Below, piece by piece: positions 36,222-45,096 of a stretch of DNA of 64,000 nt (position 1 is its first letter; every line of letters starts with the position of its first letter). The stretch is from Mycobacterium senriense. GTDB lineage: Bacteria; Actinomycetota; Actinomycetes; Mycobacteriales; Mycobacteriaceae. The position numbers were made by a program, and so were the translations under genes. The stretch is from contig NZ_AP024828.1 in NCBI RefSeq assembly GCF_019668465.1, positions 806,001-870,000 on the forward strand, written 5' to 3'. Below the pieces are notes generated by a model. The model was not told the DNA's origin and did not search any database. It worked only from the letters and a program-made list of their open reading frames with translations.

Positions 36222-36779
36222 TCACGCGAAATTTGCAGGTCGGACACTTTTTGCTGCCGGGCTGGGCGGTGCGTCACCCGGCTCGTCGCGACGGTCCAGC
36301 CATTTGTCCAGCAGCGCCAGCGCGACCAGGATCGCCGCCGCGGTCAGCCAGCCGACCACCGCGATGGATCCCGCCGGGATGATCGCCAGCCCGGCGTTGC
36401 GGTGCTGCACGCGCACCAGGTTCGGGTCGTTCTTGTTGTACTCCACGTAGATGCGCATCCCGGTGGCCAGATGGGACGGATAGAGCACGCCGAGCTCGGG
36501 GCGATAGGTGACCCGCTCGGGGGTGACGAATTCGATGGTGGAGCGGCGCGGCCCGGCGCTGAGCACCTCGGCCTGCGCGACGCCCATGTTATGGGTGATC
36601 GCGATGTCGTCGCGCCAGGCGCCGGCCACCAGCAGCATGGACTGCAGCGTGACCAGGCCGGCCACGATCAGCACCGCAATCCGCCCCCACCGCAACGCAA
36701 ACCGGGCCCGCGTTTTCGGCGGTTCGTCACTACGCCCATGAATCAGGATGCGCAGCAAAACCTTTGGAGATACCGCCAT
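36222..36779 (-). CDS. DUF3592-like membrane protein (Rv0556-like)
   Basis: 185 residues with two hydrophobic helices (about 32-52 and 133-155) and a basic/Pro-rich C-terminus. Between them lies an extracytoplasmic domain of about 80 residues with the pattern AQAEVLSAGPRRSTIEFVTP and YVEYNKNDPNLVRV, typical of DUF3592. Function unknown. Its start is 11 nt after the menD stop, so it is probably translated from the same mRNA. Confidence 0.85.
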   Translation of the reverse strand: MAVSPKVLLRILIHGRSDEPPKTRARFALRWGRIAVLIVAGLVTLQSMLLVAGAWRDDIAITHNMGVAQAEVLSAGPRRSTIEFVTPERVTYRPELGVLYPSHLATGMRIYVEYNKNDPNLVRVQHRNAGLAIIPAGSIAVVGWLTAAAILVALALLDKWLDRRDEPGDAPPSPAAKSVRPANFA

Positions 36780-36790
36780 CTAAGTGCGCC

Positions 36791-38437
36791 TCACAGCGCG
36801 GCCTTGATGGCGGCGTGCAGCTGCCGCAGCGACGACCGGTCGGCCTTGACCTCCAGCACGCGCATCCCGGGCCCGGGTTCGTCGAGGGCCGTGGGCAATT
36901 CGCCGACCTCGATCTGGCGGCTCTCGACGTGGTAGGCGCGGCACAGCGCGCCCACGTCGACATCGTGCGGCGTACCGAACACCCGTGCCGACACGTCGGA
37001 GAACCGCGGATCGCCCTGCTCGAGCAGTTCGAAAATGCCGCCGCCGTTGTCGTTGGACACCACGATCGTCAGCCGGCGCGGCGTCGGCTCGGTGGGGCCG
37101 ATCAGCAACCCGGAGCTGTCGTGCACGAACGTCAGGTCCCCGATCAACGCGACGGTGCGCGCCGGGCTATCCGGGCCGCCGTCGCGTTCGTGGGCCAGCG
37201 CCGCCCCGATGGCCGTCGAGACCGTCCCGTCGATGCCGGCGACACCGCGGTTGGACCGCACCCGGATGCCGCGGGTGTCCAGGCCGACCAGCGCCGCGTC
37301 GCGGACGGGGTTGGAGGCCCCGAGCACCAGCTGATCGCCGGGCGCCAGGGCGTCGGCCACGGCCGCCGCGACGTGCAGGCCGGTGGTCAGCGGGTGCGCC
37401 GCGAGCTGGCTGCGCACGGCGGCCAGCGCATGCCGGTTGATCTCCGCGCAGCGCCGCAGCCACGCCGGATTGGGTGCGCCGGTGGTGACCGCCCGCGTCC
37501 CGGTGGCCTGCGAATTGCCCGAGACGTCCGGCCAGCGCGGCCCGGTGGTCAGCGCGAACACCGGCACCTGCGGGTCGGCCAGCAGCGCCGACACCGGCCG
37601 GTGCAGGGTGGGGCGGCCGAGCATGATCACCTGCTTGGGCCGCAGCAGCGGCAGCGCCAGCGGGTGCAGCGGGTTGGCCGGGCCGGGCGCCGTCGGCTCG
37701 GCGACGGTCGGCAGCTGCGCCAGGCTGGGCTGCACACCCGCGCCGTGCCCGGCGATGACGACCGTGTCGGGTGAGAGGTCGATGTCCAGCGGCTGGTCGA
37801 AGCTGACCGGCGGCGTGTAGGTCCACGGCCGCCCGCCCGGGCGGCCCTGCGGCGTCGGCGCCAGAGGTTCGGGATCCGGCACCAGGGGCTCGCGCAACGG
37901 GATGTCGAACTGCACGGGGCCGGCGTTGGCGGTGCGGGATCCGGTGGCGGCCACCAGCACCCGGCAGGTGGCCGATCGCCAGGTGGCGTTGAGGGCATCC
38001 AGCCGCTCGGGGGCGTCCTCGGCCAGGCCGAGGCTGATGGTGGCCCGCACCTGGGTGCCGAAGTAGCCCAGCTGCTCCATGGTCTGGTTGGCCCCGGTGC
38101 CCAGCAGCTCGTAGGGCCGGTTGGCCGAGAGCACGATCAGCGGCACCCGGGCGTAGTTGGCCTCGATCACCGCCGGGCCGAGGTTGGCGACGGCGGTGCC
38201 GGACGTCATGGCGACGCAGACCGGCGCACCGGCGGCGATGGCCAGGCCGATGGCCAGATAGCCGGCGGTGCGCTCGTCGATGCGCACGTGCAGGCGGATG
38301 CGGCCGGAGCGGTCGGCGTCCTGCAACGCGAAGGCCAACGGGGCGTTCCGGGAGCCGGGGCAAAGCACCACGTCGCGGACGCCGCCGCGAATCAGCTCGT
38401 CGACGACGACGCGAGCCTGTGTCGTCGAGGGGTTCAC
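36791..38437 (-). CDS. menD: SEPHCHC synthase
   Basis: 548 residues from the GTG at 38437, Rv0555 equivalent. ThDP enzyme: N-terminal [15 protein letters not shown] and [17 protein letters not shown] (catalytic Glu region), [18 protein letters not shown], and C-terminal ThDP/Mg motif [13 protein letters not shown] with [14 protein letters not shown]. It joins 2-oxoglutarate (decarboxylating) to isochorismate, the first committed step of menaquinone synthesis. It follows bpoC by 54 nt. Confidence 0.96.
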   Translation of the reverse strand: MNPSTTQARVVVDELIRGGVRDVVLCPGSRNAPLAFALQDADRSGRIRLHVRIDERTAGYLAIGLAIAAGAPVCVAMTSGTAVANLGPAVIEANYARVPLIVLSANRPYELLGTGANQTMEQLGYFGTQVRATISLGLAEDAPERLDALNATWRSATCRVLVAATGSRTANAGPVQFDIPLREPLVPDPEPLAPTPQGRPGGRPWTYTPPVSFDQPLDIDLSPDTVVIAGHGAGVQPSLAQLPTVAEPTAPGPANPLHPLALPLLRPKQVIMLGRPTLHRPVSALLADPQVPVFALTTGPRWPDVSGNSQATGTRAVTTGAPNPAWLRRCAEINRHALAAVRSQLAAHPLTTGLHVAAAVADALAPGDQLVLGASNPVRDAALVGLDTRGIRVRSNRGVAGIDGTVSTAIGAALAHERDGGPDSPARTVALIGDLTFVHDSSGLLIGPTEPTPRRLTIVVSNDNGGGIFELLEQGDPRFSDVSARVFGTPHDVDVGALCRAYHVESRQIEVGELPTALDEPGPGMRVLEVKADRSSLRQLHAAIKAAL

Positions 38438-38491
38438 TCCTACAGCCTGTCACAGGCTCCAGGAACCGCTGTCAGCGCTGGTGAACCGCGC

Positions 38492-39280
38492 TCAGCCGGT
38501 GGCGTCGCCGAAGAACTTGAGCATGGCGGCGTTGACGGCGTCGGGCCGCTCGAAGAAGCCGAGATGGCCGGTGTCGGGGATCTGCACGTAGCGGCCGTTG
38601 GGCAGCGCGTCGGCGACCTCGCGGCCCAGATACGGCGGGGTGAGCACGTCGTCGGAGAAGCCGATGACCAGCACCGGGGTCGCGATGCTGCGGTAGGCGG
38701 TCAGTCGGCTGGTGTACGGCGCGATATCCAGCTGGGCGCGCATGCCGGGAGTGGACTTGACTGGCCAGGTGGAGAACATCGCGATCCAGTCGGCGATGGC
38801 GGTGTCGTCGTTGAGGGTCTTGCGGGAGAAGTTTTCCAGCAGGCGGATTTTCGCTTCGTACGCGGCGGGCAGCGCGACACCGTTGTCGGCCAGCTCAGCC
38901 TCGGCGTCGCGGAAGAACTGCCGGGCCCGGTCCATGCGGCCGCGGGTGCCCATCAGCACCGCCGAGGTGACCAGCTCGGGCCGGGCCAGCATGAGTTCCT
39001 GGGCGATGAACCCGCCCATCGACATCCCGACGATGCGGGCCGGGGCCGCGTTCAGGCCCTCGATCAGGGCCGCGGTGTCGGCGACCATGGTCTGGGTGGA
39101 GAAGCCGTCCGCGTTCTCCGTGGCGCCGATCCCGCGGTTGTCGAAGGTGATGACGCGGTATCCGGCCGCCAGGAACGCGGGTACTTGGTAGGGGTGCCAG
39201 GTCCGTCCGGCGCCGCCGTGGCCGGCGATAAAGACCACGGGCTCACCGGAGCCGCGGTCGTCGTAAGCCAGGTTGATCAC
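38492..39280 (-). CDS. bpoC: Alpha/beta hydrolase BpoC (candidate MenH)
   Basis: 262 residues from the GTG at 39280; start and the menC stop overlap as GTGA, so translation is coupled. Rv0554 equivalent. Hydrolase motifs: HGGAGRTWHPYQ oxyanion region, nucleophile VGMSMGGFIA (Ser about 88), acid in GFSDDVLTP, His in PDTGHLGFFERP. Named a non-heme bromoperoxidase but nothing shows that activity. Its position between menC and menD suggests it could be the MenH lyase that turns SEPHCHC into SHCHC, which is also an alpha/beta hydrolase; this is inference. Confidence 0.88.
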   Translation of the reverse strand: MINLAYDDRGSGEPVVFIAGHGGAGRTWHPYQVPAFLAAGYRVITFDNRGIGATENADGFSTQTMVADTAALIEGLNAAPARIVGMSMGGFIAQELMLARPELVTSAVLMGTRGRMDRARQFFRDAEAELADNGVALPAAYEAKIRLLENFSRKTLNDDTAIADWIAMFSTWPVKSTPGMRAQLDIAPYTSRLTAYRSIATPVLVIGFSDDVLTPPYLGREVADALPNGRYVQIPDTGHLGFFERPDAVNAAMLKFFGDATG

Positions 39281-40248
39281 TCGGTCGACGGTACAAGCAG
39301 CCGATGGCAGGCCTTGACCCGGTCGATCCACCACTGACGGCGCTCGGGCGGTGCCCCTAACGCGTGCAGCCGCGCCGGATCGGGCGTGACCGGCTCTACC
39401 GGCAGGCAGCCGTCGACCGGCGTGGCGGTCTCGGCGACGTCCTCGACGAACAGCCCGCCGGTGCCCAGCCCGCAGGCGTGACGCAGTTGCGGCAGGGCCG
39501 CCGCGGCCCTCAGCCCCGCGGCGATGCCCACCGCCGAATCCAGCGCGCTGGACACCACGATTGGGATGTCGATCTGCGCGGCGATTGCGAGCATCGCCGA
39601 AATCCCGCCCAGCGGAGCGACTTTGAGCACGGCGATGTCGGCGGCGCCGGCGCGGACCACGGCCAGCGGATCCTCGGCCTTGCGGATGCTTTCGTCGGCG
39701 GCGATCGGCACCTCGACCCGGCGGCGCAGCTCGGCCAGCTCTTCGACCGTCGCGCAGGGTTGTTCGAGGTATTCCAGCGGGCCGTCGGCGGTCAGCGCGG
39801 CGGCCGCCGCGGCCGCCTCCCCCACGCTCCAGCCGCCGTTGGCGTCCACCCGCACGGTCGGAATCAGCTCCCGCACGGCGTTGACCCGCGCGACGTCGTC
39901 GGCCAGCGTCTGCCCGGGCTCGGCAACCTTCACCTTGGCCGTCCCGGCCCCGGGAAACCGGGACAGCACCTCGGCCACCTGCGCGGCAGGCACCGCCGGC
40001 ACGGTCGCGTTGATGGGGACGCGGTCGCGGCGGGTCGGCGGCGGCTCCCGGTAGGCGGCCTCAATGCCCGACGCCAGCCAGTGCGCGGCCTCGTTCGGCT
40101 GGTATTCGACGAACGCCCCGAACTCGCCCCAGCCCGCCGGGCCGTCGATCAGCGCGACCTCGCGGGTGGTGATGCCGCGAAACCGCACCCGCATGGGCAG
40201 CGCGACCACGTGCAGGCGGTCGAGCAGGTCCTCGAGCGGCGGCGTCAC
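39277..40248 (-). CDS. menC: o-Succinylbenzoate synthase
   Basis: 323 residues, Rv0553 equivalent. Enolase superfamily: catalytic Lys in AKVKVAE, metal ligands in VRVDANGGWS, LEYLEQPC and PIAADES, second Lys in AVLKVAPLGG, and C-terminal ACGLGTGGLF. It dehydrates SHCHC to o-succinylbenzoate. It starts with GTG at 40248, overlapping the amidohydrolase stop by 4 nt (GTGA), and ends overlapping the bpoC start, so three genes are coupled. Confidence 0.95.
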   Translation of the reverse strand: MTPPLEDLLDRLHVVALPMRVRFRGITTREVALIDGPAGWGEFGAFVEYQPNEAAHWLASGIEAAYREPPPTRRDRVPINATVPAVPAAQVAEVLSRFPGAGTAKVKVAEPGQTLADDVARVNAVRELIPTVRVDANGGWSVGEAAAAAAALTADGPLEYLEQPCATVEELAELRRRVEVPIAADESIRKAEDPLAVVRAGAADIAVLKVAPLGGISAMLAIAAQIDIPIVVSSALDSAVGIAAGLRAAAALPQLRHACGLGTGGLFVEDVAETATPVDGCLPVEPVTPDPARLHALGAPPERRQWWIDRVKACHRLLVPSTE

Positions 40249-41852
40249 GCGCGGTAGACCTGGCGACCCGCCAGGTACGTCGCCCGCACCTCGAGGTCGG
40301 CGATCTGCTCGGGCGGCACGGTTCGCGGGTCGGCCGACAACACCACCAGATCGGCGTACTTGCCGACCTCCAGCGAGCCGATCACGTCGTCGGAGAACAG
40401 CTGCCAGGCCGCGTCGATGGTTTGCGCGCGGATCGCCTGCTCGACGGTCAGCCGTTCCTCGGGTCCGAGCACCCGGCCGCTCGGCGCGGTGCGGGTCACG
40501 GCCACGCTGATGTTGCGCAGCGGCTCCTCGGGCGTGACCGGCGGGTCATTGTGCAGCGAGATGCGCATCCCGGTGGCCACCGCGGATCCGGCCGGCATCC
40601 AACGGGTTCCGCGTTCCTCGCCGAACAGCCCGTCGACGATGACGTCGCCCCAGTAGTGGATCTGGTCGACGAAGATGCTGCAGGTGACGCCGAGTTCGTG
40701 GGCGCGCCGCAGCTGCTCGGGCCGGATGGCGCCGACGTGTTCGAGCCGCAGCCGATGGTCGTCGCGCGGGTGGCGCTCGAGGGCCTCTTCGTACACGTCG
40801 AGGATGGTGTCCACGCCGGCGTCGCCCTGCACGTGGCAGGCCATCGGCCAGCCCAGCGGGAAGTAGGCGCCGACGATCTCGTGCAACTGCTCGGCGGTGT
40901 AGTTGGCGCAGCCGCAGGAGCCCGGCACGACGCCGATGATCCGGGTCGCCTCGGTGTCCAGATAGGGAAACGAGAGGTCGATGTTGCCGATCCAGGGCGA
41001 CCCGTCCACCCATATCTTGATGCCGACCTGACGCAGGATGTCGTCGCCCTGCCCGGGGGCGGCGGCGGTGGACATCTGCGGGTTGGAGATCTCGTAGGTG
41101 CGCAGCCGCACCGTGAGCCGCTCGCGCAGTTGCTCGACTATCGGCCGGAAATTCGGATCGAAGGCCATTTCCGAGCAGGTGGTCAGGCCGGCGCGGTTGA
41201 GCCGGGCGCATTCGGCGAGCAGCATTTGCGGGTAGTCGGCGAAGTCGATGGCCCCGCCCAGCAGTGGGAACACCGCGCCGGTCTCTTCGGCGGTGCCGTC
41301 GAGTTCGCCGTCGGCATCGCGGCCGTATCGCGCGCCCTTGGGGTCGGGGGTGTCGCGGTTCAGCCCGTGCAGCTTGGCGGCGCGCGAGTTGAAGTAGGCC
41401 TTGTGCCCGGAGTTGTGCAGGATGACCAGCGGGCTGTCCGGCGCGATGTCGTCGAGCCAGCTCAGCGTCGGTTCCGGAAGGCCGCTCTGCAGCAACGGAT
41501 CCCAGCCGTTGAGGAAGGCGCCATCGGATGCCCGCCGGGCGACCTCGCGATGGATCGCCGCGACGACGTCGTCGGCGTCGCGCATTGTGACCGGGCGGAT
41601 GTCGACGATGCGGTCCGACAGCGCGACCGCCTCCATCAACGGATGCCCATGTGCCTCAACGAAACCCGGCATCACGCAGCCGTCACCGACGTCGACGGTC
41701 CGGGTGTCGGGGCCGGCGAATGCGGCCACCTCGGGGCGGGTGCCGACGGCGATGATCTTGCCGCCGTCGGCGACGGCGAGCGCCTCGGCCGTGGGCCGCG
41801 CCTCGTCGACGGTCAGGATGGTTCCGGTAACGACGAGATCTGCCTGCCCCAT
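40245..41852 (-). CDS. Amidohydrolase family 3 protein (Rv0552-like)
   Basis: 535 residues from the ATG at 41852. Amidohydrolase layout: N-terminal beta cap ADLVVTGTILTVDEARPTAE, metal motif GFVEAHGHP (HxH), carboxylated-Lys/other ligand regions IKIWVDGSPW and MACHVQGDAG, LRLEHVG, and late LHNDPPVTP with Asp ligand. C-terminal AIRAQTIDAAWQLF, SLEVGKYADLVVL. Substrate unknown; similar proteins hydrolyse N-acyl or amide bonds. It heads the menC-bpoC-menD run. No ribosome site; TACGAT 8 nt before the ATG could be a -10 giving a leaderless mRNA. Longer upstream readings are antisense to fadD8. Confidence 0.9.
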   Translation of the reverse strand: MGQADLVVTGTILTVDEARPTAEALAVADGGKIIAVGTRPEVAAFAGPDTRTVDVGDGCVMPGFVEAHGHPLMEAVALSDRIVDIRPVTMRDADDVVAAIHREVARRASDGAFLNGWDPLLQSGLPEPTLSWLDDIAPDSPLVILHNSGHKAYFNSRAAKLHGLNRDTPDPKGARYGRDADGELDGTAEETGAVFPLLGGAIDFADYPQMLLAECARLNRAGLTTCSEMAFDPNFRPIVEQLRERLTVRLRTYEISNPQMSTAAAPGQGDDILRQVGIKIWVDGSPWIGNIDLSFPYLDTEATRIIGVVPGSCGCANYTAEQLHEIVGAYFPLGWPMACHVQGDAGVDTILDVYEEALERHPRDDHRLRLEHVGAIRPEQLRRAHELGVTCSIFVDQIHYWGDVIVDGLFGEERGTRWMPAGSAVATGMRISLHNDPPVTPEEPLRNISVAVTRTAPSGRVLGPEERLTVEQAIRAQTIDAAWQLFSDDVIGSLEVGKYADLVVLSADPRTVPPEQIADLEVRATYLAGRQVYRA

Positions 41853-41960
41853 GGGGAGGGATCGTAGTGGCGATCGCAAGAGCGGCGGAGCCGGTCGAAG
41901 CGGGTCGCCGCGGGTCAGGCCCTGATTGCCGATGTTGAACAGGGTGCGGCTGACCCAAAT

Positions 41961-41974
41961 TGCAACACGTTCTA
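41961..41974 (+). promoter_or_regulatory. KstR operator match
   Basis: TGCAACACGTTCTA fits the published KstR consensus TNNAACNNGTTNNA at every fixed position. It lies 11 nt before the fadD8 ATG and overlaps a TAGTCT -10 candidate (41973-41978). KstR is a TetR-type repressor of cholesterol and lipid catabolism genes, released by cholesterol-derived CoA esters. It also lies in the divergent region before the amidohydrolase-men operon. Confidence 0.65.
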
Positions 41975-41984
41975 GTCTTGCCAC

Positions 41985-43586
41985 ATGAGTGACGACCTGT
42001 TGCGCAACCCGACCCATAACGGCCACCTGCTCGTGGGCGCGCTCAAGCGCCACAAGGCCAAGCCGGTGCTGTTCCTCGGCGACACCACGCTGACCGGTGG
42101 TCAGATGGCCGAGCGGATCAGCCAGTACATCCAGGCATTCGAGGCGCTCGGCGCGGGCACCGGCGTCGCGGTGGGCCTGCTGTCGCTCAACCGCCCCGAG
42201 GTGCTGTTGATCATCGGTGCCGGGCAGACCCGGGGCTACCGGCGCACCGCCCTGCATCCGCTGGGCTCGCTGGACGACCACGCCTACGTGCTCAACGACG
42301 CCGGCATCAGCTCGTTGATCATCGACCCCAACCCGATGTTCGTCGAGCGGGCGCTGATGTTGCTGGAGAAGGTGCCCGGGCTCAAGCAGATCCTCACCAT
42401 CGGCCCGGTGCCCGAGGCGCTCAGCGGCGTCGCGGTCGACCTGGCGGCCGAGGCGGCCAAGTACGACCCGCAGCCGCTGACCGCCGCGGACCTGCCGCCC
42501 GATCAGGTCATCGGCCTGACCTACACCGGCGGCACCACCGGCAAGCCCAAGGGCGTGATGGGCACCGCGCAGTCGATCTCCTCGATGACCCAGATCCAGC
42601 TCAGCGAGTGGGAGTGGCCGACCGAACCGCGATTCCTGATGATCACCCCGCTCTCGCACGCCGGGGCGGCGTATTTCCTGCCCACCCTGATCAAGGGCGG
42701 CGAGATGCATGTGCTGCCCAAGTTCGACCCCGCCGATGTGCTGAAAACCATTGAGGAAAAGCGCATTACGGCCACGTTCCTGGTGCCGTCGATGCTGTAT
42801 GCGCTGATGGACCACCCGGATTCGCACACCCGCGACCTGTCGTCGCTGCAGACCGTCTATTACGGCGCGTCGGCGATCAACCCGGTGCGGCTTGCCGAGG
42901 CGATCCGCCGGTTCGGCCAGATCTTCGCCCAGAACTACGGGCAGTCCGAGGCGCCGATGGCCATCACCTACCTGGCCAAGGGCGAGCACGACGAGAAGCG
43001 GCTGACATCCTGCGGGCGCCCGACGCTGTTCGCGCGGGTGGCGCTGCTGGGCGAGGACGGCAAGCCGGTGCCGCAGGGCGAGCCGGGTGAAATCTGTGTC
43101 AGCGGACCGCTTTTGGCCGGTGGCTACTGGAACCTGCCGGAGGCGACGGCCGAGACGTTCAAGGACGGCTGGCTGCACACCGGCGACATGGCCCGCGAGG
43201 ACGAGGACGGCTTCTACTTCATCGTCGACCGGGTCAAGGACATGATCGTCACCGGAGGCTTCAACGTATTCCCGCGCGAGGTCGAGGACGTCGTCGCCGA
43301 GCACCCGGCCATCGCGCAGGTGTGTGTGGTCGGCGCGCCGGACGAGAAGTGGGGCGAGGCCGTCACCGCGGTGGTGGTGCTTCGCTCCGACGCGCCCCGC
43401 GACGACGCGGCGATCGAGAAGATGACCGCCGAGATCCAGGCCGCGGTCAAGGACCGCAAGGGCTCGGTGCAGTCGCCCAAGCGCGTGGTGCTCGCCGACT
43501 CGCTCCCGTTGACCGGGCTGGGCAAGCCGGACAAGAAGGCCGTGCGCGCGCAGTTCTGGGAGGGCGCCGGGCGCGCGGTGGGCTAG
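41985..43586 (+). CDS. fadD8: Acyl-CoA synthetase FadD8
   Basis: 533 residues, Rv0551c equivalent. Adenylate-forming enzyme: P-loop-like LTYTGGTTGKPKGVMG (about 178-193), YGQSEAPM, GWLHTGDMA with the core Asp, VDRVKDMIVTGGFNVFPREV hinge, and C-terminal LPLTGLGKPDKKAV with the catalytic Lys. It activates an acyl substrate with ATP and CoA. TAGTCT 6 nt before the ATG suggests a leaderless mRNA, and the KstR-type operator overlaps it. The gene is followed by two palindromes. Confidence 0.94.
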   Translation: MSDDLLRNPTHNGHLLVGALKRHKAKPVLFLGDTTLTGGQMAERISQYIQAFEALGAGTGVAVGLLSLNRPEVLLIIGAGQTRGYRRTALHPLGSLDDHAYVLNDAGISSLIIDPNPMFVERALMLLEKVPGLKQILTIGPVPEALSGVAVDLAAEAAKYDPQPLTAADLPPDQVIGLTYTGGTTGKPKGVMGTAQSISSMTQIQLSEWEWPTEPRFLMITPLSHAGAAYFLPTLIKGGEMHVLPKFDPADVLKTIEEKRITATFLVPSMLYALMDHPDSHTRDLSSLQTVYYGASAINPVRLAEAIRRFGQIFAQNYGQSEAPMAITYLAKGEHDEKRLTSCGRPTLFARVALLGEDGKPVPQGEPGEICVSGPLLAGGYWNLPEATAETFKDGWLHTGDMAREDEDGFYFIVDRVKDMIVTGGFNVFPREVEDVVAEHPAIAQVCVVGAPDEKWGEAVTAVVVLRSDAPRDDAAIEKMTAEIQAAVKDRKGSVQSPKRVVLADSLPLTGLGKPDKKAVRAQFWEGAGRAVG

Positions 43587-43598
43587 GTTTCCGGCCCG

Positions 43599-43648
43599 GT
43601 GTGCGGCTGGCCGCACACTCGGGTTCGAATGTGCGGCTGGCCGCACAC
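43599..43648. repeat. Two tandem palindromes after fadD8
   Basis: GTGTGCGGCTGGCCGCACAC (43599-43618, 9-bp arms, perfect) and ATGTGCGGCTGGCCGCACAC (43629-43648, one outer mismatch) with a 30-bp period; 22 bases of each unit are identical. They lie between the fadD8 stop and the next start. They could be terminator hairpins, a dimeric-protein operator pair or a dispersed palindromic element. Confidence 0.7.
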
Positions 43649-43685
43649 TCGGCGCATCGCTGGCCAGGCGGTAACGTCGCTGCCT

Positions 43686-44141
43686 ATGGGAAGCGGCAAC
43701 CGCGTCCAGCCACCGTGGTGGCTGAAGCCGGCGAACAAGGTCTTCATCGCGATGTCGCGGCTCGGCCTGAGCTTCGGCGGCGAAAGCCCGGTAGTGCTGA
43801 CCGTGCCCGGACGCAAGTCCGGGACGCCCCGGTCGACGCCGGTGACGCCGATGACCGTGGACGGCAAACGGTATGTGGTGGCCGGATTCCCGGGTGCGGA
43901 TTGGATCCGCAACGTCCGCGCCGCCGAGTATGCGACGCTGGCCCGCGGCCGGCAGTCCGAGCGAGTGCGGATGGTGGAGTTGTCCGCCGACGCGGCGCGG
44001 CCGTTCCTCAGGGCGTTCCCCACCGAGGTGCCCACCGGCGTCGGCTTCATGAAACGCTCTGGGTTGGTCAAGGACGGACGCCCCGAGGAGTTCGAGGCGC
44101 TGGCCGGCGTGTGTCCGGTATTCCGGCTCGACCCGGAATAG
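43686..44141 (+). CDS. F420-dependent nitroreductase-family (Ddn/DUF385) protein
   Basis: 151 residues from the ATG at 43686; upstream frames run through the palindromes and are not credible. The split-barrel Ddn family signature includes GGESPVVLTVPGRKSGTPRS (phosphate-binding T-x-GRKSG) and RYVVAGFPGADW with VRMVELSADAARPF. Members use deazaflavin F420 or bind lipids and can reduce quinones or nitro compounds; the position just before menB makes menaquinone a plausible substrate (inference). In M. tuberculosis this spot holds vapBC3 instead. Confidence 0.85.
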   Translation: MGSGNRVQPPWWLKPANKVFIAMSRLGLSFGGESPVVLTVPGRKSGTPRSTPVTPMTVDGKRYVVAGFPGADWIRNVRAAEYATLARGRQSERVRMVELSADAARPFLRAFPTEVPTGVGFMKRSGLVKDGRPEEFEALAGVCPVFRLDPE

Positions 44142-44154
44142 GAGTTCAAACATA

Positions 44155-45057
44155 TTGAGTGACAACCCCTTTGATGCGCAGGCCTGGCGCCCCGTGGACG
44201 GGTTCACCAACCTGACCGACATCACCTATCACCGGCACGTCGATGACGCCACGGTGCGGGTGGCGTTCGACCGGCCCGAGGTGCGCAACGCGTTTCGGCC
44301 GCACACCGTCGACGAGCTCTACCGGGTGCTCGACCACGCCCGTATGTCCCCGGACGTCGGCGTGGTGTTGCTCACCGGCAACGGACCGTCGCCCAAGGAC
44401 GGCGGTTGGGCGTTCTGCTCGGGTGGGGATCAGCGCATCCGCGGGCGCAGCGGCTATCAGTACGCGAGTGGCGACACCGCCGACACCGTCGACACCGCCC
44501 GCGCCGGCCGGCTGCACATCCTCGAGGTCCAGCGGCTGATCCGGTTCATGCCCAAGGTGGTCATCTGTCTGGTCAACGGGTGGGCGGCCGGCGGCGGGCA
44601 CAGCCTGCACGTGGTCTGCGACCTCACCCTGGCCAGCCGCGAGCACGCCCGCTTCAAGCAGACCGACGCCGACGTCGGCAGCTTCGACGGCGGCTACGGT
44701 AGCGCGTACCTGGCCCGCCAGGTCGGCCAGAAGTTCGCCCGCGAGATCTTCTTCCTGGGCCGCCCCTACACCGCCGAGCAGATGCATCACATGGGCGCGG
44801 TCAACGCCGTCGTCGACCATGCGGAGCTGGAATCGGAGGCCATCGCATGGGCGCGCGAGATCAACGCCAAATCGCCGCAGGCGCAACGCATGCTGAAGTT
44901 CGCGTTCAACCTGCTCGACGACGGCCTGGTGGGCCAGCAGCTGTTCGCGGGCGAGGCCACCCGGCTGGCCTACATGACCGATGAGGCCGTCGAGGGCCGC
45001 GACGCCTTCCTGGAGAAGCGGGATCCCGACTGGAGCCGGTTCCCCCGCTACTTCTAG
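44155..45057 (+). CDS. menB: 1,4-Dihydroxy-2-naphthoyl-CoA synthase
   Basis: 300 residues from a TTG at 44155; GGAG lies 8-10 nt upstream. Rv0548c equivalent. Crotonase fold: oxyanion-hole segments VVLLTGNGPSPKDGGWAFCS and GGDQRIRGRSGYQYASGDTA, NGWAAGGGHSLHVVCDLTLA, and catalytic Asp/Tyr region TDADVGSFDGGYGSAYLARQ. It cyclises OSB-CoA to DHNA-CoA. The Ddn-like gene ends 13 bp upstream and probably shares its mRNA. Confidence 0.95.
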   Translation: MSDNPFDAQAWRPVDGFTNLTDITYHRHVDDATVRVAFDRPEVRNAFRPHTVDELYRVLDHARMSPDVGVVLLTGNGPSPKDGGWAFCSGGDQRIRGRSGYQYASGDTADTVDTARAGRLHILEVQRLIRFMPKVVICLVNGWAAGGGHSLHVVCDLTLASREHARFKQTDADVGSFDGGYGSAYLARQVGQKFAREIFFLGRPYTAEQMHHMGAVNAVVDHAELESEAIAWAREINAKSPQAQRMLKFAFNLLDDGLVGQQLFAGEATRLAYMTDEAVEGRDAFLEKRDPDWSRFPRYF

Positions 45058-45096
45058 CGGCGGGCGCGCCGGCGGCACCACCTAGACTCGCGTCAC

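Noticed and set aside
43599..43648. CRISPR-like array
   Set aside because: Only two units, palindromic, with 8-10 bp between them and no cas genes.
41853..44225. A frame of about 790 codons antisense to fadD8 and the Ddn gene, in phase with the amidohydrolase
   Set aside because: It is low-complexity His/Gly/Arg-rich sequence typical of an antisense high-GC shadow. The amidohydrolase family begins at 41852 and fadD8 is clearly the real gene.
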